From: Inquilinus sp. KBS0705
Lineage (GTDB): Bacteria > Bacteroidota > Bacteroidia > Sphingobacteriales > Sphingobacteriaceae
Length of the DNA: 64,000 nt
Assembly (NCBI GenBank): GCA_005938025.2
Contig: VCCI02000001.1
Location: 248,001-312,000 of the forward strand
Direction: 5' to 3'
Below, in pieces: positions 16,717-24,023 of this stretch. Position 1 is the stretch's first letter, and every line of letters starts with the position of its first letter. The notes below the pieces were generated by a model, which ran no database searches, was not told where the DNA came from, and saw nothing but the letters and a program-made list of their open reading frames with translations. The translations under genes and the position numbers were made by a program.

Positions 16717-17841
16717 CTATGCGTAGCTGTTAAGCATAACCGGCATAACCAGCATTAGTACATCTTCATTCTCGTCGCCGCCTTGTGGCAGTAATAAACC
16801 GGCACGGTTAGGGGTCGACATTTCTAACGATACTTCTTCGCAGCTTAAATTTTTCAGCATTTCTATCAGGAAACGGGCGTTAAAGCCAATTTCCATATCA
16901 TCGCCTTCGTACTGGCAGCTTAAGCGCTCGTGCGCTTCGTTGGCAAAATCAATATCTTCTGATGATATATTCAGTTCGCTGCCGTTTATTTTTAACCTAA
17001 CCTGGTGGGTAGTTTTATTAGCATAAATAGCCACGCGGTTAAGCGATCCTAAAAACGCCAAACGGTCTATACTTAACTTGTTAGGGTTTTCTTTAGGGAT
17101 AACCGCTTCATAATCGGGGTAGCGCTCATCAATTAAGCGGCATACCAGGTTAATGTTGCCAAACTTAAAAAACGCGCTGGTGCTGTTATACTCTACCGAT
17201 ACGTTTACATCATCGGCGGGTAAGGCAGATTTTAGCAGGGTTAACGCCTTTTTAGGTAATATGAACGATGTAGTGCTATCGGCTTTGGCATCTAAACGGC
17301 GGTAACGTACCAGCTTGTGGGCATCGGTAGCTACAAAGGTTAAGTGCTGGCTGCTTAACTGGCAGTAAACTCCTGTCATGGCGGGGCGTAACTCATCGTT
17401 ACTTACCGCAAATATGGTTTTATTAATAGCCTCGCCCAATACAGATGCCGGCAGGTTTACTGACGATGCATTCTCAACAACCGGTATCTTCGGGAAATCC
17501 TCACCATTCTCGCCGCTCAGTTTATATTTACCGTCGCCGGCGCTTATTTCAATAGCAAAGGTTTTATCATCTACAGAAAACGCCACCGGTTGCTCCGGTA
17601 ACGATTTTAAGGTATCAAGCAATATGCGCGATGGTATAGCAATACGGCCATTCTCTTTAGCCTCAACAGTAAGCGAGGTGGTCATGCTGGTTTGCAGGTC
17701 GGTTGCCGAAATGGTTAAGTTCCCGTCCTTTATCTCGAACAAAAAGTTTTCCAGTATGGGTAATACGGTGCTGTTACTTAAAGCGCCGCTTACAGACTGT
17801 AATTGCTTGAGTAATGTTGATGTGGAAACAATAAATCTCAT
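16717..17841 (-). CDS. dnaN: DNA polymerase III beta subunit (sliding clamp)
   Basis: This 374-aa, full-length clamp begins MRFIVSTSTLLKQLQSVSGAL and shows three repeated clamp domains. Recognisable family blocks are TDLQTSMTT, FIIPKKAL-like FILPKKALTLLKSAL, RLIDERYPDYEAVIP, and the C-terminal MLVMPVMLN. It forms a ring that tethers DNA polymerase and binds many repair proteins. The gene lies apart from dnaA here, 35 bp after gldFG, with a candidate -7 box inside the intergenic gap. Confidence 0.97.
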   Translation of the reverse strand: MRFIVSTSTLLKQLQSVSGALSNSTVLPILENFLFEIKDGNLTISATDLQTSMTTSLTVEAKENGRIAIPSRILLDTLKSLPEQPVAFSVDDKTFAIEISAGDGKYKLSGENGEDFPKIPVVENASSVNLPASVLGEAINKTIFAVSNDELRPAMTGVYCQLSSQHLTFVATDAHKLVRYRRLDAKADSTTSFILPKKALTLLKSALPADDVNVSVEYNSTSAFFKFGNINLVCRLIDERYPDYEAVIPKENPNKLSIDRLAFLGSLNRVAIYANKTTHQVRLKINGSELNISSEDIDFANEAHERLSCQYEGDDMEIGFNARFLIEMLKNLSCEEVSLEMSTPNRAGLLLPQGGDENEDVLMLVMPVMLNSYA

Positions 17842-17862
17842 AGTATATTAACGTTTATCTAC

Positions 17863-17870
17863 CAAAAGTA
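17863..17870 (-). promoter_or_regulatory. Candidate -7 box for dnaN
   Basis: On the minus strand TACTTTTG matches TAnnTTTG exactly and lies 21 nt before the dnaN ATG. The matching -33 box is not obvious, so dnaN may also be read through from gldFG. Confidence 0.4.
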
Positions 17871-17876
17871 TAAAAT

Positions 17877-20279
17877 TTAATGAGCATACTTTCGCTTACG
17901 GATATAATGTTGAAAAATAGCAAATATTAACACCATTGCAATGGGTACAATATTATTTACCAGCTGCCAGTAAAGCTTCTCGTTACGTATGCGGGCGCGG
18001 TTAAGCAAACGAATTTGTATCTCTTTAGAACGTAACGAGATCAGCCCCGAATCATCGGTCATGTAATCGGCAATGTTAAGCAGCAGGTTTTTGTTGCCAT
18101 AGCTTTGCTGCGTGTAACGGTCGTACCCCAATGGGAATGGCGAACCATCAGACCCTATTTGATTTTTCAGGATATCGCCATCGCTCAGTACTATCATTTT
18201 AGTGGCTTTACTTTCGGGGATAATGGTTGTTTGACCGCTTAAACCCTCGGGTACCGGGCGATTCCTGAAATCAGACCTGAAATTACCCTCCAGTAATACC
18301 CCGGTAATTTTTGGCGCGCTTTGAAAATCCTTGGGGTTTGGCTCGTCCTGCAATGCCTGCAGCGATAACATATGCGGGGTGCTTATTTTTTTATTGTATG
18401 GCGATGATGTAAGCAGGATGGTTTTCTCCACATTTTTAGTGTCCAACAGATCGATACTGCTGGCAAACTGGCTGGTTATACCATCCAGATTTTTAACAAT
18501 TGGGTGTTTTGATAATGGCAGATAAACCGGGTTAAACAACCAGGGAAGCATTTGTATTTGAGCCTGCCCGCCCGCGTTACCCGTAGTTACCGGTATTTGC
18601 GAGCAGTTCATATCTGCTATCAGGTCGTAATTGATGCGTACGCCATAGCTAAATAACTGGTCGTCCAGGTTAAGCTCTTTATTAAAGGCCAATTGTTCGC
18701 CTCCGTGTCCTTTCAGGCTGTCCAATTCGGCATTTACCTGGTCAATGGCCCATAACACGCGGCCGCCACGCATAATATACTGGTCTATTTTAAATTTTTC
18801 TAATTCAGTAAATGCTGCGGATGGTTTAGCCACTACCAGCAGGCTTATTTTATTTAAACTATCCGGTGGTATGGTGTTCAGATCTACGCGGCCTACCAAA
18901 TAACCATCGGCTAATGACCGCATGGCATCATTTAATTGCAGGTCGGTCAATTCTTTATGCCCCTCGGTAAAGCCAACACGCTGCTTACCACCCGAGGTAA
19001 TCTTTTTAATAGTTGATGTAAAGGCATATTCCAGGTTTTGGATAGAATTGTTCAACACCGCATCTGGGGATAAATTCATGTTGCTTTGCGATTCAAGCAG
19101 TTTTACGGGGATGCTTTTTTCGCCATATGTAACCAAGGCAAAAGGGAATATTACCTTTTGCGATACACCATCATCCGTTTTTACGCTTAGGCTTTGCGCT
19201 TCTATGCCCTGCGCCTGCAGGTCTTCAAAGGCTTTTTTCTGTTCGTCTTGCGATAGGCCTTTAAGCGGATCGGTAAATTCAAATTGCAGTTTACGGTGGC
19301 TGTAGGCTTGCAGATCGGTTAACATATCGCGCACAGATGTTTGCAGCCTTTTCATACCCCCCGGGAAGTTATCGCCTTGTAAATAAACGGTAACCTTTAT
19401 GGGTTGCAGCAGGCTATCCATTACATTGCGGCTTATTGGCGATATGGTAAAACGTTTCTCTTTTGTAAAATCAAAACGGGTAAAGGCCCAGTTAGAAAAC
19501 ACCCCAAAAAATATCATCAAACATAAAACCGACAGAAAAACGGTGTTAATAAACTTCTTTTTAAGCTGGCGATGTAGCACAAACAGCGTTAACCACAAAA
19601 ACAGGGTACACAGGATAAGGAAGTAAGCCAAATCGCGGGTATCTAACACCCCGCGGCTAACCGACTCGTAACGTTGGGTAATACCAAGGCTGCTGATGCC
19701 CAAATCTTGCAGTGATAATATAGAATTAAGCGAATCGAACCCGCTATAAAAAAAGAAGCAAAGGAAAACGGCGATAGTAAAGGCAATCACCTGGTTTTTA
19801 GTTACCGAAGATGCAAAAAGCCCTATAGCTGTAAAGGCCGCCCCTAATAAAAACAAACCGATGTATGAGCCTATTACCGCGCCGGTATCGATATTACCCT
19901 GTGGTGTGCCTAACGTGTAAACGCTAAAATAATAAACAAGTGTAGGCACTAACGCAAACAGCACTACCAACACGCCTGCAAAGTATTTACCTAATACTAT
20001 CTGAATATCGGTTAAGGGGCGAGTGAGCAGCAGCTCGAAAGTACCCTCGCGGCGCTCTTCGGCAATAGAGCGCATGGTAATGGCCGGTACCAAAAACATA
20101 AACAAATAAGGGGCAGTGCTAAACAAGCTATCCAACCCGGCATAGCCATAGGCCAGTATGCTGGTATCGGGGAATACCCACAAAAACAAACCCAGCACCA
20201 GCAAAAAAACGCCAATGGTAACATACGCTACCAGCGAACTGAGGTACGAGGTTATTTCTTTTTTGAGGATGCTGAACAT
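17877..20279 (-). CDS. Gliding-type ABC transporter, GldF-GldG fusion (permease plus auxiliary domain)
   Basis: This 800-aa protein joins two parts that are separate genes in flavobacteria. Residues 1-240 form a six-span ABC-2 permease like GldF, with a cytoplasmic RSIAEERREGTFELLLTRPL loop. From about residue 245 a new membrane span (FLSVLCLMIFFGVFSNW) leads into a GldG-like periplasmic ABC_transp_aux domain with QRVGFTEGHKEL and a GGRVLWAIDQ strand. A last span near 770-790 ends the protein. With the ATPase GldA encoded upstream it would make a complete exporter. In gliding species this transporter is needed for motility, but many non-gliding relatives keep it with unknown cargo. Confidence 0.9.
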   Translation of the reverse strand: MFSILKKEITSYLSSLVAYVTIGVFLLVLGLFLWVFPDTSILAYGYAGLDSLFSTAPYLFMFLVPAITMRSIAEERREGTFELLLTRPLTDIQIVLGKYFAGVLVVLFALVPTLVYYFSVYTLGTPQGNIDTGAVIGSYIGLFLLGAAFTAIGLFASSVTKNQVIAFTIAVFLCFFFYSGFDSLNSILSLQDLGISSLGITQRYESVSRGVLDTRDLAYFLILCTLFLWLTLFVLHRQLKKKFINTVFLSVLCLMIFFGVFSNWAFTRFDFTKEKRFTISPISRNVMDSLLQPIKVTVYLQGDNFPGGMKRLQTSVRDMLTDLQAYSHRKLQFEFTDPLKGLSQDEQKKAFEDLQAQGIEAQSLSVKTDDGVSQKVIFPFALVTYGEKSIPVKLLESQSNMNLSPDAVLNNSIQNLEYAFTSTIKKITSGGKQRVGFTEGHKELTDLQLNDAMRSLADGYLVGRVDLNTIPPDSLNKISLLVVAKPSAAFTELEKFKIDQYIMRGGRVLWAIDQVNAELDSLKGHGGEQLAFNKELNLDDQLFSYGVRINYDLIADMNCSQIPVTTGNAGGQAQIQMLPWLFNPVYLPLSKHPIVKNLDGITSQFASSIDLLDTKNVEKTILLTSSPYNKKISTPHMLSLQALQDEPNPKDFQSAPKITGVLLEGNFRSDFRNRPVPEGLSGQTTIIPESKATKMIVLSDGDILKNQIGSDGSPFPLGYDRYTQQSYGNKNLLLNIADYMTDDSGLISLRSKEIQIRLLNRARIRNEKLYWQLVNNIVPIAMVLIFAIFQHYIRKRKYAH

Positions 20280-20318
20280 TTGTTTATTATTTTAAATCGT
20301 CATTGCGTTTTTCAAACC

Positions 20319-20399
20319 GTCATTGCGAGGTACGAAGCAATCTCTGAACATTGCATAAGTCTTACATATCGGGAGATTGCTTCGTGCCTCGCAATGACA
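20319..20399. repeat. Long dispersed-type inverted repeat (REP-like hairpin)
   Basis: The arm at 20320-20345 (begins GTCATTGCGAGGTACGAAGC) pairs with 20372-20398 (ends GTGCCTCGCAATGACA) over about 26 bp with one mismatch, a G-U pair in RNA; the loop is about 26 nt. A partial copy, CGTCATTGCG, lies at 20299. The arm sequence looks like a repeat family often seen between bacterial genes. It separates gldFG from the outer-membrane protein gene. Confidence 0.75.
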
Positions 20400-20410
20400 C
20401 GGGGAGGATA

Positions 20411-20929
20411 TCACCATCCAAACCTGTAAGCTGCTCTTATCCCGGTTTGTTTTAAACGGTTACGACCCCAGCTTTCATAACGGAAGCCCAGGTCGATGCC
20501 TGCGTTCTTGCCGGCGGGTATCACAAAGCCGGGCCCTACTGCATAAGTAAATAAATTGTGCTTGTCGTAATTGGTCTCTATTACATCGCCACCCTCGGCC
20601 TCTACATAAACACCTTGACTGAAAAAATATTTCAATCCCGCTTTTAACGGTATAAAACCACCGGGTGTTTGTTTTGATGCACTGCCAATAAGCGTATTTT
20701 TGTAATAAAAGCTGGTATATCCTGCTGTAAATGTTAAACTGATAGACGAGCTCAATGGCATCTCGGCCTTACCCGAGCCGCCGAAACCTATTGTATAAAT
20801 ACTATTTGAAGGCGCACCAAGCTCAAGCCCCACACCAAAAGCTTTTTGGACCGTAGTTTGGGCATTGGCGCAAGCCGCAAACAACACCAGTGATACGGGG
20901 AGTATTATTTTGAATGGCATAGTTAACAT
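20411..20929 (-). CDS. Small outer-membrane beta-barrel-like protein (paralogue 2)
   Basis: This 172-aa protein has a signal peptide (cleavage near CANAQ, about residue 24) and alternating hydrophobic strands ending in a C-terminal aromatic (YRFGW), as in outer-membrane barrels of 8 strands. It shares blocks with the gene just upstream: GGFIPLKAGLKYFFSQGVY, E-x-GDVIET and RYESW. Function is unknown. Start could be the first ATG or the one three codons later (MPFKII). It lies between the gldA and gldFG genes on the same strand. Confidence 0.75.
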   Translation of the reverse strand: MLTMPFKIILPVSLVLFAACANAQTTVQKAFGVGLELGAPSNSIYTIGFGGSGKAEMPLSSSISLTFTAGYTSFYYKNTLIGSASKQTPGGFIPLKAGLKYFFSQGVYVEAEGGDVIETNYDKHNLFTYAVGPGFVIPAGKNAGIDLGFRYESWGRNRLKQTGIRAAYRFGW

Positions 20930-20930
20930 C

Positions 20931-21434
20931 TTAAAATCTGTAGCCTATATAAGCGCCGACTTGCGCTAACTGCACGGTTTTACCAGCCCAACTTTCATAA
21001 TGAGCGCCTATTTCCATCCTTTTAAAAGAATACCCGGTGTGTAACGAGTATGCGAATTTATTATCAAAGCCGCTGGCAGTGGCAATAACATCGCCAACTT
21101 CAACACCCATAAAAAACCCTTTGTACAGGTAAACCTTAACGCCTGCTTGAACTGGTATAAAACCGAATGATGGTTCGATACCCATGTGTTCGTACCTGGC
21201 GGCGGTGTAATAAACACTGTAACCAGCCGATGCCGTAAAGAAGGTTCCATCTTCTATAATCGGCGTTTGATATTTTAGCGATCCGCCTATGACAGAAGAA
21301 TAAAAGTTGCTGGCCTCTCCCACGGGCTTACCCGCTTCAAAGTTGATGCTAAATTTGGAAGAGCTGCTCGTTTGTGCCAGGGATGCCGTTATTGCCCCTG
21401 TTACAAGCAAAATGATCATTAGTGTCTTTTTCAA
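20931..21434 (-). CDS. Small outer-membrane beta-barrel-like protein (paralogue 1)
   Basis: This 167-aa protein has a signal peptide (cleavage near SLAQ, about residue 21), a Ser-rich start and an alternating strand pattern ending GAYIGYRF, the terminal Phe typical of barrel insertion. It shares GFIPVQAGVKVYLYKGFFMGVEVGD and HYESW with the following gene, from which it is separated by 1 bp, so they are tandem duplicates. It follows gldA by 16 bp in the same direction, placing both barrels inside the gldA-gldFG transcript. Confidence 0.78.
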   Translation of the reverse strand: MKKTLMIILLVTGAITASLAQTSSSSKFSINFEAGKPVGEASNFYSSVIGGSLKYQTPIIEDGTFFTASAGYSVYYTAARYEHMGIEPSFGFIPVQAGVKVYLYKGFFMGVEVGDVIATASGFDNKFAYSLHTGYSFKRMEIGAHYESWAGKTVQLAQVGAYIGYRF

Positions 21435-21450
21435 TATATAGTTTATTTAA

Positions 21451-22164
21451 TTAGTGGCTAATGTTGGTCAATTCAATAAATATTTGTTCCAGCGTTTTAT
21501 TGCCGTTTCTGCTTCGCAAACTTGTAAGGGTATCATTAGCGGCGATTTTGCCTTTATTGATGATGATTACCCGGCCGCAAACAGCTTCTACCTCCTGCAT
21601 GATGTGCGTTGATAGCACAATAGTTTTTGTTTTACTCAGGTCCAGTATCAGCTGGCGTATGCCTATCAACTGGTTAGGATCGAGGCCCGATGTGGGCTCG
21701 TCCAATATCAGCACCTGCGGGTCGTGCAAAATAGCTTGTGCCAGGCCTACGCGCTGACGGTAACCCTTTGATAGCTGGCCTATGCGTTTATGCTGCTCGG
21801 GCCCAAGCCCGGTTTGTTCAATTACTTCCGCAATACGTTTTTCAGGTTCATGCAAACCATGTATACCCGCTACAAAGGCGAGCGATTCTTTTACATACAT
21901 ATCCAAATACAGCGGGTTGCTCTCCGGTAAATAGCCAATATTGCGCTTAACATCTAATGGCTGTTTGCTAATATCAAACCCGCAAACCGAAGCAGTACCT
22001 GCTGTTTGCGGTATAAAGCAAGTAAGCATTTTCATGGTAGTGCTTTTACCGGCACCGTTAGGGCCTAAAAAGCCCAATACACCCGGTTCGGCGCTGAATG
22101 ATATGGCATCCACCGCTTTTTGTTCACCATAAATTTTTGTTAATCCCTCAACGCGGATACTCAT
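21451..22164 (-). CDS. gldA: ABC transporter ATP-binding protein, GldA-type
   Basis: This 237-aa ATPase has Walker A (GPNGAGKST, about residues 35-43), the signature LSKGYRQRVG, Walker B VLILDEPTSGLD and the switch His (LSTHIMQEVE). It is the nucleotide-binding subunit of an ABC-2 exporter; the permease partner is the GldF-GldG fusion two genes downstream. The gene symbol is given because of this genomic linkage. A TACATTTG box ends 4 nt before its ATG, implying an almost leaderless mRNA. Confidence 0.88.
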   Translation of the reverse strand: MSIRVEGLTKIYGEQKAVDAISFSAEPGVLGFLGPNGAGKSTTMKMLTCFIPQTAGTASVCGFDISKQPLDVKRNIGYLPESNPLYLDMYVKESLAFVAGIHGLHEPEKRIAEVIEQTGLGPEQHKRIGQLSKGYRQRVGLAQAILHDPQVLILDEPTSGLDPNQLIGIRQLILDLSKTKTIVLSTHIMQEVEAVCGRVIIINKGKIAANDTLTSLRSRNGNKTLEQIFIELTNISH

Positions 22165-22168
22165 GCCT

Positions 22169-22176
22169 CAAATGTA
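22169..22176 (-). promoter_or_regulatory. -7 box immediately upstream of gldA
   Basis: TACATTTG on the minus strand matches TAnnTTTG exactly and is followed by AGGC and then ATG. The -33 box is not clear. AGGC could alternatively serve as a weak ribosome binding site. Confidence 0.4.
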
Positions 22177-22357
22177 GAAATTTAGTCGGAAAAGACCGAC
22201 AGCCGATAAATACGAAAGAAATTTTAGACGGCTTGTCATTCTTAGGTTGTCAAAGGGTATTGGTGAGTGGTTCGACAGACCCGCCATTACGCCTTAGCTT
22301 TTGCATACATTCCCATAAAGCTTTTACCTTTCGCCTTTTACCTTTCTGCCTAAATTG

Positions 22358-22365
22358 TATCTTTG
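22358..22365 (+). promoter_or_regulatory. -7 box of glyS promoter
   Basis: TATCTTTG matches the consensus exactly and lies 8 nt before the glyS ATG; TTTT at 22336-22339 is a weak -33 candidate with an 18-nt spacer. The predicted leader is only a few nucleotides long. Confidence 0.5.
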
Positions 22366-22373
22366 CCCCTATT

Positions 22374-23849
22374 ATGAGTAATTCAACCGACGAACTTTTT
22401 AAAAACGTTATATCGCACGCCAAGGAATATGGCTTTGTTTTCCCATCCAGTGAAATTTATGACGGCCTTAGCGCTGTTTATGATTACGGCCAAAACGGAT
22501 CGGAATTAAAGAACAACCTGAAAACCTACTGGTGGAAAAGCATGGTGCAGATGCACGATAATATTGTCGGTATAGATTCGGCCATATTTATGCACCCTAC
22601 CATCTGGAAAGCAAGCGGTCACGTTGATGGCTTTAGCGACCCAATGATTGATAATAAAGACAGCAAAAAACGCTACCGTGCCGATCAACTGCTTGAGGAT
22701 AAGATAGCCAAGTACGACGAAGAAGGCAAAACCAGCGAAGCGGAAGAACTACAGATAGAAATGGACAACGCCCTAAAGGCCGAAGACCTGCCCCGCCTGC
22801 GCGAACTGATCATAGCACATAATATTAAATGCCCACTAAGCGGCACCGCAAACTGGACCGAAGTACGCCAGTTTAACCTGATGTTCAGCACCCAGATGGG
22901 TGCCGTTGCCGATGATGCAGACGTGGTTTACCTGCGCCCCGAGACTGCGCAAGGTATATTTGTAAACTACCTTAATGTGCAAAAATCGGGCAGGATGAAG
23001 ATACCTTTTGGTATTGCACAAATAGGCAAGGCTTTCCGTAACGAGGTTATCGCCCGTCAGTTCATCATCCGCATGCGCGAGTTTGAGCAAATGGAGATGC
23101 AGTATTTTGTTCGCCCCGGCACGCAAAAAGAATGGTTTAATAAATGGAAAGAAACCCGCCTTAAATGGCACCTTGCCTTAGGTACCGACGCTGCCAAATA
23201 CCGCTACCACGAACACACTAAACTGGCTCACTATGCTGATGCGGCTTACGATATTGAGTTTGAGTTCCCTTTTGGCTTTAAAGAGGTAGAAGGTATACAC
23301 AGCCGTACCGATTTTGACCTTAGCCAGCATGAAAAATTCTCGCGCAAGAAGATGCAATACTTTGATCCGGAATTGGGCGAGGATGGTAAACCTTATGGTA
23401 ACTACATCCCTTATGTTATAGAAACATCGATAGGTTTAGACAGGATGTTTTTGCTGACCATGATAAACGCCTACGAGGAAGAAGACCTAAGCACCGAAGA
23501 AAGACAGGATAGCCGCACCGTATTACGCCTGCACCCTTGCCTGGCACCGGTAAAGGCAGCCATTTTTCCGCTGACCAAAAAGGACGGTTTGCCCGAAAAA
23601 GCACGCGAGATAATGGATAAATTGAAGCTTGACTTTAACCTTCAATACGAAGAAAAAGATGCCATCGGCAAGCGTTATCGCCGCCAGGATGCTATAGGCA
23701 CGCCATTCTGTATCACGGTAGATCACCAAACTTTAGAGGATAGTACCGTTACCATTCGCCACCGCGACAGCATGGCCCAGGAGCGCGTAGCCGCCGACCA
23801 ACTGGACAAGATAATAGGCGATCTGGTAAGTTGGAAAAATTTATTGTAA
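22374..23849 (+). CDS. glyS: Glycyl-tRNA synthetase (dimeric, eukaryote/archaeal-like type)
   Basis: This 491-aa class II synthetase charges tRNA-Gly in the cytoplasm. Motif 2 is visible in FRNEVIARQFIIRMREFEQMEMQ (split by the F-R-E core) and motif 3 in ETSIGLDRMFL. The N-terminal part has FVFPSSEIYDGLSAVYDYGQNG, typical of the single-chain GlyRS. The C-terminal anticodon-binding domain starts near residue 380 (LAPVKAAIFPL). The ORF extends upstream to 22098, but ATG 22374 gives the canonical N-terminus and follows the promoter box. It is monocistronic, with a strong terminator. Confidence 0.96.
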   Translation: MSNSTDELFKNVISHAKEYGFVFPSSEIYDGLSAVYDYGQNGSELKNNLKTYWWKSMVQMHDNIVGIDSAIFMHPTIWKASGHVDGFSDPMIDNKDSKKRYRADQLLEDKIAKYDEEGKTSEAEELQIEMDNALKAEDLPRLRELIIAHNIKCPLSGTANWTEVRQFNLMFSTQMGAVADDADVVYLRPETAQGIFVNYLNVQKSGRMKIPFGIAQIGKAFRNEVIARQFIIRMREFEQMEMQYFVRPGTQKEWFNKWKETRLKWHLALGTDAAKYRYHEHTKLAHYADAAYDIEFEFPFGFKEVEGIHSRTDFDLSQHEKFSRKKMQYFDPELGEDGKPYGNYIPYVIETSIGLDRMFLLTMINAYEEEDLSTEERQDSRTVLRLHPCLAPVKAAIFPLTKKDGLPEKAREIMDKLKLDFNLQYEEKDAIGKRYRRQDAIGTPFCITVDHQTLEDSTVTIRHRDSMAQERVAADQLDKIIGDLVSWKNLL

Positions 23850-23867
23850 GCCCCGTTAAGGGTTGCC

Positions 23868-23914
23868 GCCAACAAAAAAGATCGCCTGTATTACAGGCGA
23901 TCTTTTTTGTTGGC
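23868..23914 (+). terminator. Long palindromic terminator after glyS
   Basis: A 23-nt arm at 23868-23890 is the exact reverse complement of 23892-23914 with a 1-nt centre (about 21 bp can pair). The inner stem GATCGCCTGT/ACAGGCGATC is followed by TTTTTT, and A and T runs on each side allow termination in both directions. Confidence 0.9.
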
Positions 23915-23969
23915 TACTTTGGCAGCTTGCGGCATTAAGGATGGTATATCTGATATATAATTCTCCTTT

Positions 23970-23999
23970 TTTGTTTAATGATATAAACTCATAACTTTA
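23970..23999 (+). promoter_or_regulatory. Promoter of the TPR histidine kinase gene
   Basis: TTTG (23970-23973), an 18-nt spacer, then TAACTTTA (23992-23999), one base from the -7 consensus. The TTG start is 24 nt downstream. Confidence 0.5.
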
Positions 24000-24023
24000 A
24001 ACCCGATCATTATTTAACTACTA

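Noticed and set aside
22098-22373. N-terminal extension of glycyl-tRNA synthetase
   Set aside because: The extra 92 codons are unlike any GlyRS N-terminus, run into the gldA promoter region on the other strand, and precede the promoter box at 22358.
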